Positions 35,705 to 44,069 of a stretch of 64,000 bases of DNA are shown here, in pieces (within the stretch, counting starts at the first letter, position 1; each line of letters opens with the position of its first letter). The stretch lies in NCBI GenBank assembly GCA_000433475.1, contig HF993102.1, forward strand, positions 32,795 to 96,794. The letters are read 5' to 3'. A program made the translations under genes and the position numbers. Under the pieces are notes generated by a model that saw nothing but the letters and a program-made list of their open reading frames with translations, was not told where the DNA came from and searched no databases. This DNA comes from Mycoplasma sp. CAG:956 (GTDB lineage: Bacteria > Bacillota_I > Bacilli_A > RF39 > UBA660).

Positions 35705-37090
35705 TTAAAATTTAACAGCATTTTTAATGTATTCTTTTAAGTCACTAACTTTAACTTTTTCCTGAGTCATTGTATCACGATTACGGACTGTAACAATATT
35801 ATCATTAATCGTTTCATCATCAACTGTAATGCAAAATGGAACACCAATAGCATCGCATCTTCTATAACGTTTACCGATACTACCTGCATCATCATAAGAA
35901 ACATAAAAATCTCTTAACAAATCAGAATAAATCTCATTTGCTTTTTGACTATGAACTTTTTTAACTAATGGTAAAATTGTAGCTTTAAATGGTGCTAATG
36001 CTGGTATTAGATGTAGTACTTCTCTTTCGGTACCATTTTCTAATACTTGACGTTCATAGGCATCGCATAAAACAGCTAAGAATAATCTTTCAACCCCAAC
36101 ACTTGGTTCAATAACATAAGGTAAATATCTTTCATTAGTTTCTGGATCAATATATCTTAAATCTTTCTTTGAATGTTCCATGTGAGTTGATAAATCATAA
36201 TCAGTTCTATCAGCAATCCCCCATAATTCTCCCCAGCCGAATGGATAATGATATTCAATATCAGTTGTAGCCTTTGAGTAGAATGATAATTCTTGTTTTT
36301 CATGATCACGATTTCTTAAATTTTCTGGTTTTATTCCTAAATCTTTTAAGAAACTATTGCAATATGATTTATAGAAGCCAAACCATTCTAAATCACTATC
36401 AGGTTTACAGAAAAATTCTAATTCCATTTGTTCAAATTCACGAACACGAAATATAAAGTTACCTGGTGTTATTTCATTTCTAAAACTCTTACCAATTTGT
36501 CCAATACCAAATGGTACTTTAGCACGCATTGTTCTTTGAACATTTAAGAAATTAACAAATATTCCTTGAGCAGTTTCACCACGTAAATAAATTTTGTTTT
36601 TAGTATCTTCGGTTACACCTTGACTTGTTTCAAATAACAAATTAAATTGACGAATATCAGTAAAATCACAAGCGCCACATTTTGGACAACAAATATTATG
36701 TTCTTTAATGTAGTTAGTAAGTTCTTCATTACTCCAACCATCAGCACTACCACTGATATTATTTTTAGCAAAATATTCTTCAATTAATTTATCAGCCCTA
36801 CTTCTTGCCTTACATTTACGGCAATCAATTAAGGGGTCTGCAAAAGATGCTACATGACCAGATGCTACCCAAACGTTAGGATTCATTAAAATAGCGGCAT
36901 CAAGACCATAATTGTATTTATTTTCAACAATAAACTTTTTCCACCAACATTTTTTTATGTTTTCTTTTAATTCTCTTCCTAAAGGTCCAAAATCCCAAGT
37001 ATTGGCAAGTCCACCATAAATTTCACTACCAGGAAATATATACCCATATTGTTTGCAAAAATTAACTATATCTTCCATATTATTTTTCAT
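35705..37090 (-). CDS. glyQS: Glycyl-tRNA synthetase, dimeric (alpha2) type
   Basis: 461 residues, class II. It begins YGYIFPGSEIYGGLANTWDFGPLG, typical of the homodimeric enzyme. Two Cys pairs (CRKCKARSRAD and CCPKCGAC) form a zinc insert, and a C-terminal anticodon-binding domain starts after PSVGVERLFLAVLCDAY. The ATG at 37090 follows GGAGG at an 8-nt spacing. It overlaps the preceding unknown gene by 11 nt. No T-box was found in front, unlike ileS and pheST. Confidence 0.96.
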   Translation of the reverse strand: MKNNMEDIVNFCKQYGYIFPGSEIYGGLANTWDFGPLGRELKENIKKCWWKKFIVENKYNYGLDAAILMNPNVWVASGHVASFADPLIDCRKCKARSRADKLIEEYFAKNNISGSADGWSNEELTNYIKEHNICCPKCGACDFTDIRQFNLLFETSQGVTEDTKNKIYLRGETAQGIFVNFLNVQRTMRAKVPFGIGQIGKSFRNEITPGNFIFRVREFEQMELEFFCKPDSDLEWFGFYKSYCNSFLKDLGIKPENLRNRDHEKQELSFYSKATTDIEYHYPFGWGELWGIADRTDYDLSTHMEHSKKDLRYIDPETNERYLPYVIEPSVGVERLFLAVLCDAYERQVLENGTEREVLHLIPALAPFKATILPLVKKVHSQKANEIYSDLLRDFYVSYDDAGSIGKRYRRCDAIGVPFCITVDDETINDNIVTVRNRDTMTQEKVKVSDLKEYIKNAVKF

Positions 37091-37787
37091 ATTTAAAATC
37101 CTCCAATTTCAATTGATGACAATTAACATTTTTTAAATTTTCTTTACAATCAGCACAGCTAATAATTATCGGAAAAACATTTTTTTCATCTCCTGTAAAA
37201 CTAACATGAGTATTAAAAACTGTAATATCAGTACTAACTGGCTTATTAAATTGATAATTTATTCTAATATCATTGTGTTTAGATACAAATTCTAATAAAT
37301 AGCTAACTAAGTTTGGCATTTCTAAATCTAGTAAGTGGTTAGATTCAAAAACAATTTTTTTAGTATATTTATCAGTTACGATAATTTTATCTTTTCTTAA
37401 ATTAATTTCTAAAAGACCATTGCCTATTTTTATTAAATTAAAGAGACTTCTTTTTACCGCTATTACTAAATAAGCTTTAATTTCATTATTATAACTACTT
37501 AATAACGTTTTTTCTATTTCTAAAACTTTACCATCATTTCTAATTATAATATCAACATCACTATTATTAGGGTGTGGCTGCCAAGCGATAATATCACTTC
37601 TTAAAAAGTCTGATACTATATCCTTTTTTATATCTTCTCTTTTTGGCAAGCCAATATCTAAAATATCTTTAGCATCATAAACTTTATCATGAAAGCCATA
37701 ACACTTAATGCTATTTTTTCTAATAACTACTGCTTTATAGTCTCCAACTAGAGCTCTTAGTACTTCTATATCCAAAACAACCACCAT
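37080..37787 (-). CDS. Unknown protein between recO and glyQS
   Basis: About 235 residues; the start is uncertain, because ATG 37787, a GTG and a TTG just inside are all near AAAGG. It looks like a mixed alpha/beta globular protein with no membrane segment. The N-terminal part has KRE...VSDFLRSDIIAWQP, and the C-terminus carries CADCKENLKNVNCH, a CxxC plus C..H possible metal site. The tight overlap with glyQS shows it is a translated gene of the operon. The family is not recognised. Confidence 0.6.
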   Translation of the reverse strand: MVVVLDIEVLRALVGDYKAVVIRKNSIKCYGFHDKVYDAKDILDIGLPKREDIKKDIVSDFLRSDIIAWQPHPNNSDVDIIIRNDGKVLEIEKTLLSSYNNEIKAYLVIAVKRSLFNLIKIGNGLLEINLRKDKIIVTDKYTKKIVFESNHLLDLEMPNLVSYLLEFVSKHNDIRINYQFNKPVSTDITVFNTHVSFTGDEKNVFPIIISCADCKENLKNVNCHQLKLEDFKYEK

Positions 37788-37836
37788 CAACCTTTAACAC
37801 CATTTAGTATAATAAAACTTCATCTTTTTTGCAAGG

Positions 37837-38565
37837 TCACATAGCAAGTTTATTTAATAATTCTTTATTTTTAACATACAATCCAGTAAAAGTTTCATAA
37901 TAATTACTTAAAAATAAGTTGATTTCAGTTTTAACCAAAGGACTAATTTTAATTTCTTTTATCTTAAGTATATCAATATTAGCATAGTTTCTTATCATTA
38001 TGATTGTCTTTTTATTTACTAAATACTCTTTTTGGTAACAACTACGGCAAATTAAGCCTCCTAAAGAGCCATTTAAAGTTACGATATTATCACTATTACC
38101 ACATTTAATGCAAGTCCTTAAATTTAAATTTATTCCTAAGTATTTTAAATATTTTATTTCTAAAATATTAGTAAGTACTAATGGGTCTAAATTTTCACTT
38201 ATTTTTTTTAAAGTAGTAAGAAAAAGGTTTAATATTTCTTTATTATTATCTTGTTTTACTACTTGATAAGTTAGTGATCCTAAATAACTAAGGTAAGTTA
38301 TTAATGTTATATCCTGATGAAAATAAGTAAAATAATCTATAACGTCTATTTCTTTTAATGGAGAAAGCCCAGCTTTTTTATAAATTATAAAAAATTTAGC
38401 ATAATTATAAATTCTCGTTTTATTCAAAAATTTACTTTTAACTTTTTTAGATCCACGACAAAGAAGACCAATTAGGCCATATTCTTTAGTTAAAACTTGT
38501 AATATTTCACTGCTTTCTTTAAATGGAGTTACATATAAAATAATTCCTTCAACGCATTCTTCCAT
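37837..38565 (-). CDS. recO: DNA repair protein RecO
   Basis: 242 residues. An N-terminal OB fold (VEGIILYVTPFKESSEIL...YGLIGLLCRGSKK) is followed by a helical domain and a zinc site (CIKCGN ... LICRSC). It works with RecR/RecF to load RecA on SSB-coated gaps. Positioned after era and yqzL as in Bacillus. Confidence 0.92.
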   Translation of the reverse strand: MEECVEGIILYVTPFKESSEILQVLTKEYGLIGLLCRGSKKVKSKFLNKTRIYNYAKFFIIYKKAGLSPLKEIDVIDYFTYFHQDITLITYLSYLGSLTYQVVKQDNNKEILNLFLTTLKKISENLDPLVLTNILEIKYLKYLGINLNLRTCIKCGNSDNIVTLNGSLGGLICRSCYQKEYLVNKKTIIMIRNYANIDILKIKEIKISPLVKTEINLFLSNYYETFTGLYVKNKELLNKLAM

Positions 38566-38590
38566 TTTTACTACCTACTTTTTTGTAATG

Positions 38591-38671
38591 CTATTTATGT
38601 TTTTTATACTGTAAATAATATTCTATTTTCCCAGTTTTTTTAAATAATTCCCATAATTCATCTTTACTCAT
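38591..38671 (-). CDS. yqzL: YqzL-like small protein, 26 residues
   Basis: ATG at 38671 after AGGTGATGAAAA, TAG at 38591. The peptide carries MSKDELWELFKKTGKIEYYL, which matches the W..F..TG....YL pattern of YqzL, a tiny conserved protein encoded between era and recO in Bacillus, exactly this position. Family members are usually about 45 residues, so this is a short version. The function is unknown even in Bacillus. Confidence 0.75.
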   Translation of the reverse strand: MSKDELWELFKKTGKIEYYLQYKKHK

Positions 38672-38727
38672 TTTTCATCACCTATTATTATAATGATGCA
38701 AGAAAAATAATTTTATTCACATATTTT

Positions 38728-38775
38728 AGAAAAAAAGAAAGAAATTTTAACAATTATCCTTCTTTTTTTGTTTTA
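38728..38775 (-). terminator. Possible terminator after era
   Basis: An A-rich/T-rich stem (AAAAAAAGAAG with CTTTCTTTTTTT register) and T-run on the minus strand. It is an all A-T stem, so weak. Confidence 0.35.
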
Positions 38776-38779
38776 TTTT

Positions 38780-39658
38780 TTAAAATTCATAGAAACCTAA
38801 ATCTTTTAAAATAAATTCTTTATCGCGCCAGTTAGGAATACATTTAACATATAATTCTAAATAAACTTTTTTATCCAACATTTTTTCAATGTCTTTACGA
38901 GATTCCATACCAACATTTTTTAACATTTCGCCATTATGACCAATAATAATCTTCTTTAAAGATTCCCTATCAACTATAATATCAACATTAACATTTACGA
39001 TTTTTTCTTTTTCTTCATAGCCTGTCGTAAAACAAGTTATAGCATGAGGAATTTCTTGCTCTAAATGGTTAAATAGTTTTTCCCTAACATATTCACTTAT
39101 CATGAAACGCACGGAACTGCTGGTAACGGCATCATCTTTAAAATATTTGATATCATCGTTTAAGTAGTTTCTTACAACATCAACTAGAGTTTTAACATTA
39201 TCGCCGTTTTTAGCACTTACAGGAACTATATCACTAAAATTAAATAAATCTTTGTATTCAATTATTCTATTAATGATTTCTTCTTTTTTCATAGTATCAA
39301 TTTTATTTAAAACTAAAATTGTTGGAATATCTTCATTTAAGTTTTTAATTATTTCCCGGTCTCCTCTACCTAAACCACCTTTAGCATCGACAACAAATAA
39401 TATGCAATCAACTTCTTTTTGTTGACTTAAAGATTGTTTGTTTAAAACTTTTCCTAATTTATCAATTGGCTTATTAATTCCTGGGGTATCAACAAATACT
39501 ATTTGGCTTTCTTTATCGTTATAAATGCCTTCGATAATATTACGGGTAGTTCCAGCTTTATCACTTGTTATTGCAACATGATAGTTAACAATATTGTTTA
39601 AAAGGGTTGACTTGCCAACATTTGGTCGCCCAATTATACTTACAAATCCACTTCTCAT
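38780..39658 (-). CDS. era: GTPase Era
   Basis: 292 residues. G domain: G1 GRPNVGKST, G2 region with GTTRN, G3 DTPGI, G4 NKID, G5 SAKNG. It is followed by a KH RNA-binding domain (VIVDRESLKKIIIGHNGEMLKNVGMESR). It binds the 16S rRNA 3' end during 30S maturation. Its start overlaps the ybeY stop as ATGA. Confidence 0.97.
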   Translation of the reverse strand: MRSGFVSIIGRPNVGKSTLLNNIVNYHVAITSDKAGTTRNIIEGIYNDKESQIVFVDTPGINKPIDKLGKVLNKQSLSQQKEVDCILFVVDAKGGLGRGDREIIKNLNEDIPTILVLNKIDTMKKEEIINRIIEYKDLFNFSDIVPVSAKNGDNVKTLVDVVRNYLNDDIKYFKDDAVTSSSVRFMISEYVREKLFNHLEQEIPHAITCFTTGYEEKEKIVNVNVDIIVDRESLKKIIIGHNGEMLKNVGMESRKDIEKMLDKKVYLELYVKCIPNWRDKEFILKDLGFYEF

Positions 39659-40098
39659 CTAGTAATCTCCAATTCTTCTAATATTTTATCTTGCTTGCCA
39701 AACATTATTTTTTCATCTTCAGGTTCCATATGATCATAGCCTAAAAGATGAAGGAGCCCATGACATGTTAAGAAAGATAGTTCACGCATTTGACTATGTC
39801 CATATTCTTTAGCTTGTTCTTTCATTCTATCGATACATATGTAAATATCCCCTAATACTCTTAGACCATTAATTTCAAAGTCATCACTATCCTCAAGAGC
39901 AAATGATATTACATCCGTTGGTCTATCAATGCCACGATACTTCTTGTTAAGTTTATGAATTTCATCTAAAGTAACAAAAATAATTGAAAATACGGCACCA
40001 TTAACTTGTTCTTCTTCTAAAGTTTTATTAATTACTTTATCTAGATAAGCATAATCTTTATATAAATCATTGTCTACAATTGTATAATTATTTTCCAT
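39655..40098 (-). CDS. ybeY: Endoribonuclease YbeY
   Basis: 147 residues from the ATG at 40098, which overlaps the stop of the VanZ-like gene (TAATG) after AAGGTGG. It contains RPTDVISFAL and the metal-binding motif H-GLLHLLGYDH (three His). It functions in 16S rRNA 3' processing and ribosome quality control. Confidence 0.95.
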   Translation of the reverse strand: MENNYTIVDNDLYKDYAYLDKVINKTLEEEQVNGAVFSIIFVTLDEIHKLNKKYRGIDRPTDVISFALEDSDDFEINGLRVLGDIYICIDRMKEQAKEYGHSQMRELSFLTCHGLLHLLGYDHMEPEDEKIMFGKQDKILEELEITR

Positions 40099-40715
40099 TA
40101 AAACCACCTTAAATCTAATATATTTGCTGCATACAAAATAAACATAGTTAATATTATAAGAGAAATGACGTCATAAATAAAGTCTTTCTGCAAAATTTTT
40201 GGCAAATGTTTATAAATAGCATCAAAGGCAATATAAACAAAGTAACCTATGATAGCTCCCACTATATTTAAAATAATATCATCTATATCAAAAGAGCGCC
40301 CTATTTTTAGTTGAACTGTCTCAACTGTAACACTAGTAATTAAAGCATCAACAATAATAGGTAATATTTTCTTAGGTTTAACATATCTTGAGATAAAATA
40401 ACCAAATGGTACGAAAATCAAAATATTACCTAAAACATTATAAATAAACATTTTACTGCCAAATTCATAGCGCATAATTTCTTTAAAAGGTATATTATTT
40501 ATTCCACTACCATAAGAATTCTCCGTACCGGTTAAAAGTTCAAATAATAACAAAACATAAATAATAAAAAGTAAATTAAATATTTCATTATGTAAAATTA
40601 TTTTTTGATTAGTGCTTCTAATATAACTAATTCTTACAGTGCAAATAACAACTATAAATATAATTAACATCGGTAATGCACTATTAACGATGTTATGAAA
40701 TGCTTCACTAAACAT
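40098..40715 (-). CDS. VanZ-like membrane protein
   Basis: 205 residues with five hydrophobic segments and the VanZ-family core: NIPFKEIMRYEF, NVLGNILIFVPFGYFISRY and a SVTVETVQLKIGRSFDIDDIILNIVGAIIGY signature. VanZ proteins are linked to teicoplanin resistance and to lipid-linked envelope substrates, but most members have no proven role. It sits inside the conserved yqfD-ybeY block at the place of phoH/pgpH in Bacillus, and is translationally coupled to ybeY. Confidence 0.85.
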   Translation of the reverse strand: MFSEAFHNIVNSALPMLIIFIVVICTVRISYIRSTNQKIILHNEIFNLLFIIYVLLLFELLTGTENSYGSGINNIPFKEIMRYEFGSKMFIYNVLGNILIFVPFGYFISRYVKPKKILPIIVDALITSVTVETVQLKIGRSFDIDDIILNIVGAIIGYFVYIAFDAIYKHLPKILQKDFIYDVISLIILTMFILYAANILDLRWF

Positions 40716-40728
40716 AAAACCTCACTAT

Positions 40729-41832
40729 CTATTCTGAAAGTATTGCTAATGCTGTTACAAATACTTCTATTTCTATTGTACTATCAAATTCAGTCTTTTT
40801 CAAAATATTTTTATATAAAATTTCTTCTCCTTGATTTTTTTTTAAATTTACTTTATTAGCAAGTATTTCGTCAATTTTTCGATTTATTTCTTCTTCTTCA
40901 TAATATTTGTCCTGAAAAACATACTCTTTTTCTTTAGTCTTTAAAAGTTTTTTACCCAAAATACTAATTATTTCTTTTGTATCTTCATCATAGTTTTTGT
41001 ACTTACTTCTAAATATTTTATAATCATTTCGTCCTAAGTCAATTTTGAAGTTAGTCTGGGTTTTGCCAGTATAGTTCTTGATTTGATACTTTTTAGGAAT
41101 ACTTATGCTAGCTTTATACCAAATTTCACCGAAAACTGTACCCATAGCACAAGTTTTTCCTTTTATTTCCTCATTCAAATTTATATCACCGCTGATGAGT
41201 AAATCTCCTTTTCTGATATATTGATTTTCGTTTACTAAAACATTTCCTTGGGTAGCAATTATCTTCTTTACAATACCATCTTTGGTGGCATAGATATTGC
41301 AATAGTTCTTTCTAGTATTTTCTTTTATTATTTTTCTTTCTTCTAGAGTAACAAGATAAGTCATCCCGACATTTTTTATTTCTAACCATTCAATAGTATC
41401 TTTGTAATCGACTTCTATCTTTTTTTTAATTTGAGTAAGATTATTATTATCTTTTTTCATACTAAGGCGATAAATACCATAGTTTTCTAAGGATTTTTTT
41501 AATTTTCTAGATAATTGCTCATTAGAGCTGACAATATTAATATCAATAATTATATTTTTAAAAAATAAAAAAAGAAACATACTTATAATAATGCTTAAAA
41601 TGGTTAGATAATTCTGTTTTATTTTAAAAATGATACTTGCAAAACTAAAGGATTTAACAATTGTCACTTTGTAATATTTATTAATTTTTATTAAATCTTC
41701 TCTTTTTATTTTACATTTTAAAATATTTTCTTGATAACTTATTCGTTCAATATAAATGTTATTTTTTATAGAATTCATCAAAAAACTATTAAGATTAAAA
41801 ACCCTAATATTTACAACAATTAAATTATTCAT
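40729..41832 (-). CDS. yqfD: Sporulation protein YqfD
   Basis: 367 residues. An N-terminal domain of about 75 residues, one membrane helix (ILSIIISMFLFLFFKN at about 80-95), then an extracytoplasmic region with GIYRLSMKKD, IEWLEIKNVGMTYLVTLEER, and IVKKIIATQGNVLVNENQYIRKGDLLISG, a hammerhead-like motif of the YqfD/SpoIV family. Made in the mother cell and needed for normal engulfment or spore coat steps in Bacillus. It overlaps yqfC by 8 nt. Confidence 0.87.
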   Translation of the reverse strand: MNNLIVVNIRVFNLNSFLMNSIKNNIYIERISYQENILKCKIKREDLIKINKYYKVTIVKSFSFASIIFKIKQNYLTILSIIISMFLFLFFKNIIIDINIVSSNEQLSRKLKKSLENYGIYRLSMKKDNNNLTQIKKKIEVDYKDTIEWLEIKNVGMTYLVTLEERKIIKENTRKNYCNIYATKDGIVKKIIATQGNVLVNENQYIRKGDLLISGDINLNEEIKGKTCAMGTVFGEIWYKASISIPKKYQIKNYTGKTQTNFKIDLGRNDYKIFRSKYKNYDEDTKEIISILGKKLLKTKEKEYVFQDKYYEEEEINRKIDEILANKVNLKKNQGEEILYKNILKKTEFDSTIEIEVFVTALAILSE

Positions 41833-42064
41833 AGGTTACCCCTTTGATTGTTCCATAAATAATTAATTCGTTTCCACAAGATTTCTTTAAAATAAGATTA
41901 TTTCCTAAGACAGTTAGTTTTTTATCGCCAATATCAAAAGAAATTTTTTTACTTGTTATAAAATAAATTTTTGTAAAATTATAAACGTATAAAAAATTGC
42001 TAAAGTAAGCTAAAAAGTAATCTTTATCATATAAAAATTTTTGCAAATTAGCCCAGATATGCAT
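41825..42064 (-). CDS. yqfC: YqfC-family sporulation protein
   Basis: 79 residues. The C-terminal two thirds show the beta-strand repeats of YqfC (ISFDIGDKKLTVLGNNLILKKS and LIIYGTIKGVTYE). It always pairs with yqfD in spore formers, as here. The first 30 residues (LYDKDYFLAYFSNFLY) are unusually aromatic. SigE-dependent in Bacillus. Confidence 0.78.
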   Translation of the reverse strand: MHIWANLQKFLYDKDYFLAYFSNFLYVYNFTKIYFITSKKISFDIGDKKLTVLGNNLILKKSCGNELIIYGTIKGVTYE

Positions 42065-42083
42065 AATATCACCTAAATAATCC

Positions 42084-42113
42084 TATGAAAAAAGAAGTCT
42101 AATAAGACTTCTT
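42084..42113 (-). terminator. Terminator between yqeY and yqfC
   Basis: Stem AAGAAGTC/GACTTCTT with TAATAA loop, then TTTTTT on the minus strand. It separates constitutive rpsU-yqeY from the sporulation genes. Confidence 0.82.
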
Positions 42114-42555
42114 AATTCAAACTTGCTTTGATTAGTTTACTAACTTCGCTCATATCAGCAATGGAACCTAAAGTACTACTTGCCTCTTTCATAATTTTAC
42201 CCATATCTTTAATAGTTGCATCTGGATAATTTTTTAAGATTTCTTGGACTTTAACTTCTAATTCTTCATGTGATAACTGTTTAGGAAGGTATGCTTCTAA
42301 GATTGCAATTTCTTGTTTTAAATCATTAACCATATCGATACGATTATACTTAGTATATTCCTCGATACCAGCACTTCTTTCTTTAAGTTGCTTTTTTATG
42401 ACCATAATAACTTGTTCATCGTTCAAATCAGTAGACTTGCTATTAATTTTTTCACTTTGTAAAGCACTTTTTAACATTCTTAGAACGGATACTTTAAACT
42501 TATCAGAATTTTTCATTGCCGTAAGGGTATCGGTTGTGATTTGTTTTTCTAACAT
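42112..42555 (-). CDS. yqeY: YqeY/GatB-tail domain protein
   Basis: 147 residues, full length. It is alpha-helical with the family motifs LRMLKSALQSEKI, LKQEIAILEAYLPKQLS and MGKIMKEAS. Related to the tail domain of the GatB amidotransferase subunit, it is thought to touch tRNA. It directly follows rpsU as in most Bacillota. Confidence 0.92.
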   Translation of the reverse strand: MLEKQITTDTLTAMKNSDKFKVSVLRMLKSALQSEKINSKSTDLNDEQVIMVIKKQLKERSAGIEEYTKYNRIDMVNDLKQEIAILEAYLPKQLSHEELEVKVQEILKNYPDATIKDMGKIMKEASSTLGSIADMSEVSKLIKASLN

Positions 42556-42566
42556 ATCAATACTCC

Positions 42567-42752
42567 TTAATCTCTATGATGTTTTCTAGCATTACGAATC
42601 ATTTCTTTTTTGGCTTCTCTTCTTTTTACGCCTGGTTTTTCATAATGTTTTCTCTTTTTTAATTCTGAAGGGACACCACTTTTAGCAACTTTAACTTTCC
42701 ATTTTTTTAATGCACCATCTACATTGCCATCTTTTACCACTACTTTTGTCAT
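42567..42752 (-). CDS. rpsU: 30S ribosomal protein S21
   Basis: 61 residues from the ATG at 42752 (GAAGGGAGGGATAAAG upstream). VVVKDGNVDGALKKWK, then KKRKHYEKPGVKRREAKKE, the usual basic S21 sequence. It is at the head of the rpsU-yqeY operon. Confidence 0.96.
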   Translation of the reverse strand: MTKVVVKDGNVDGALKKWKVKVAKSGVPSELKKRKHYEKPGVKRREAKKEMIRNARKHHRD

Positions 42753-42781
42753 CTTTATCCCTCCCTTCAATCAACAAGCCA

Positions 42782-42811
42782 ATTATACCACATGTATTTG
42801 TTGGGTTTCAA
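42782..42811 (-). promoter_or_regulatory. Promoter of rpsU-yqeY
   Basis: TTGAAA (42806-42811), an 18-nt spacer and an extended -10 TGTGGTATAAT (TATAAT 42782-42787). Confidence 0.72.
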
Positions 42812-42888
42812 CTGTTTTTCTCTGGTTTTGTTGATGTTTTTTAGATAGCAATCATTTTTTTATAATAAAAGTTAAGTTTTATTCTATT

Positions 42889-43689
42889 TTAATTCCAATT
42901 AATAAATAAATTATCCATACTATAAACTGAGTAATCAGAAAAATAATTAATTTTACTAGCTTTAGTATCATTGCTAAAATTTTTTAAAAACTTGTCTTGA
43001 TCGCTAGTGCTTATGTTTAGGGTATCACTGCCATTAACCCCACTTTTTTTAATAATATCCGTAACATCGACAACTAATACATTATCAATATGCATTATAG
43101 TATTACTAATATTGTTACTGTAGTTAACTCGAAATTGACATTGACCATTATAATCACTTTTTTCTAAATAGCCTTTTTTTTTCCAGTTCAAATTATAATC
43201 ATTGTCATAATTAACAACAACAAAATTTATAGATTCTCCAGCAATAAGACTATTGTTTTCTGAAAATAAGCCAATATTTCCGGTGCCATTACCAACATTA
43301 CCATTAGTGAACACATAATAAGAGACGTAATAATATCTATTGGCATAACAGTTAAATTTATTTGAAGTTACTGTTGCAGTGCTATTTGGAAATTTTAAAG
43401 AACGTAATCCACCTTTTTTTGTTTCCTTATTATCTGGATTACTGTAATAGGCATTGCTTAAATTCCAAGAATTATTTTTTTCAAAATCGCTATTACCAAT
43501 TTCATTATATAAAGTAATATATTTATCATTTATTCGGGTATTTAAAGCAGTATTTATACTCTTATTATATTTGTTAAGGGTATTACGATAATAATTGTAA
43601 TTACTAATAATAACGGTTACTAGTGTGGCAAATAAAAGTAAGAAGGAATAAATAAGTGTGGTTGCAATAAAACCTTTGTTATTTTTCAT
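42889..43689 (-). CDS. Pilin-like secreted protein with jelly-roll (CBM-like) domain
   Basis: 266 residues. The N-terminus KNNKGFIATTLIYSFLLLF resembles a type IV prepilin leader (Gly-Phe cleavage site) and 20-residue helix, but position +5 is Thr instead of Glu. From about residue 65 a beta-rich domain resembles family 4/9 carbohydrate-binding modules: NSDFEKNNSWNLSN, GLRSLKFPNSTATV, YYVSYYVFTNG, then MHIDNVLVVDVTD. It could be a minor pilin or anchored adhesin binding glycans. It is the last gene of the accessory island; a prepilin peptidase is not in the window. Confidence 0.6.
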   Translation of the reverse strand: MKNNKGFIATTLIYSFLLLFATLVTVIISNYNYYRNTLNKYNKSINTALNTRINDKYITLYNEIGNSDFEKNNSWNLSNAYYSNPDNKETKKGGLRSLKFPNSTATVTSNKFNCYANRYYYVSYYVFTNGNVGNGTGNIGLFSENNSLIAGESINFVVVNYDNDYNLNWKKKGYLEKSDYNGQCQFRVNYSNNISNTIMHIDNVLVVDVTDIIKKSGVNGSDTLNISTSDQDKFLKNFSNDTKASKINYFSDYSVYSMDNLFINWN

Positions 43690-43769
43690 AATAATTCACC
43701 TCTATTTTAGAGTATACCATAAAGATATTAATTTTTCACTTATTTATCCTACTTGCATATAGTTTTTAT

Positions 43770-43835
43770 TTATCTTTTTAGAAAATTAAGAACGTAACAT
43801 AAACATCTTATGAATGTATAAAAATCTTTATTCAT
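43770..43835 (-). CDS. Possible 21-residue peptide gene after the bacteriocin genes
   Basis: ATG at 43835 after AGAAAGGATATAT, TAA at 43770. The peptide begins MNKDFYTFIRCLCYVL and ends NFLKR; it is hydrophobic and has two Cys. It follows a TTCGTA/TACGAA hairpin 58 nt after the second peptide gene. It could encode an immunity or signal peptide, or be chance. The rest of 43690-43893 holds no gene. Confidence 0.3.
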   Translation of the reverse strand: MNKDFYTFIRCLCYVLNFLKR

Positions 43836-43893
43836 ATATATCCTTTCTAAAGAATTCGTAAGGTAATACGAAGAAACTCTATAATTTTTTTTA

Positions 43894-44061
43894 TCATTTG
43901 CATACCCTTTTAGAAAATAACATTCTTATTGCGGTGCCTAGACTTCTTCCTATATCAGAAATAGTACTTAGGCTTCTTGCAAGAGCATTAAAGAATGTGG
44001 CATTTAAAACACTTACCGCTCCGCCTTTTATTTCTTTTAATTCATTGACATTTAATAACAT
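43894..44061 (-). CDS. Double-glycine-leader peptide B (putative class II bacteriocin)
   Basis: 55 residues from the ATG at 44061, which follows TAGGAGATCAT; six further open codons upstream are rejected. Leader MLLNVNELKEIKGG, cut after GG by the C39 exporter, leaving about 41 residues. The mature part is cationic and amphipathic, with GRSLG (a GxxxG motif), and ends RVCK with one Cys. It shares the ELKEIKGG leader end with peptide A, 8 nt upstream. Together they look like a two-peptide (class IIb) bacteriocin. Target unknown. Confidence 0.78.
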   Translation of the reverse strand: MLLNVNELKEIKGGAVSVLNATFFNALARSLSTISDIGRSLGTAIRMLFSKRVCK

Positions 44062-44069
44062 ATGATCTC

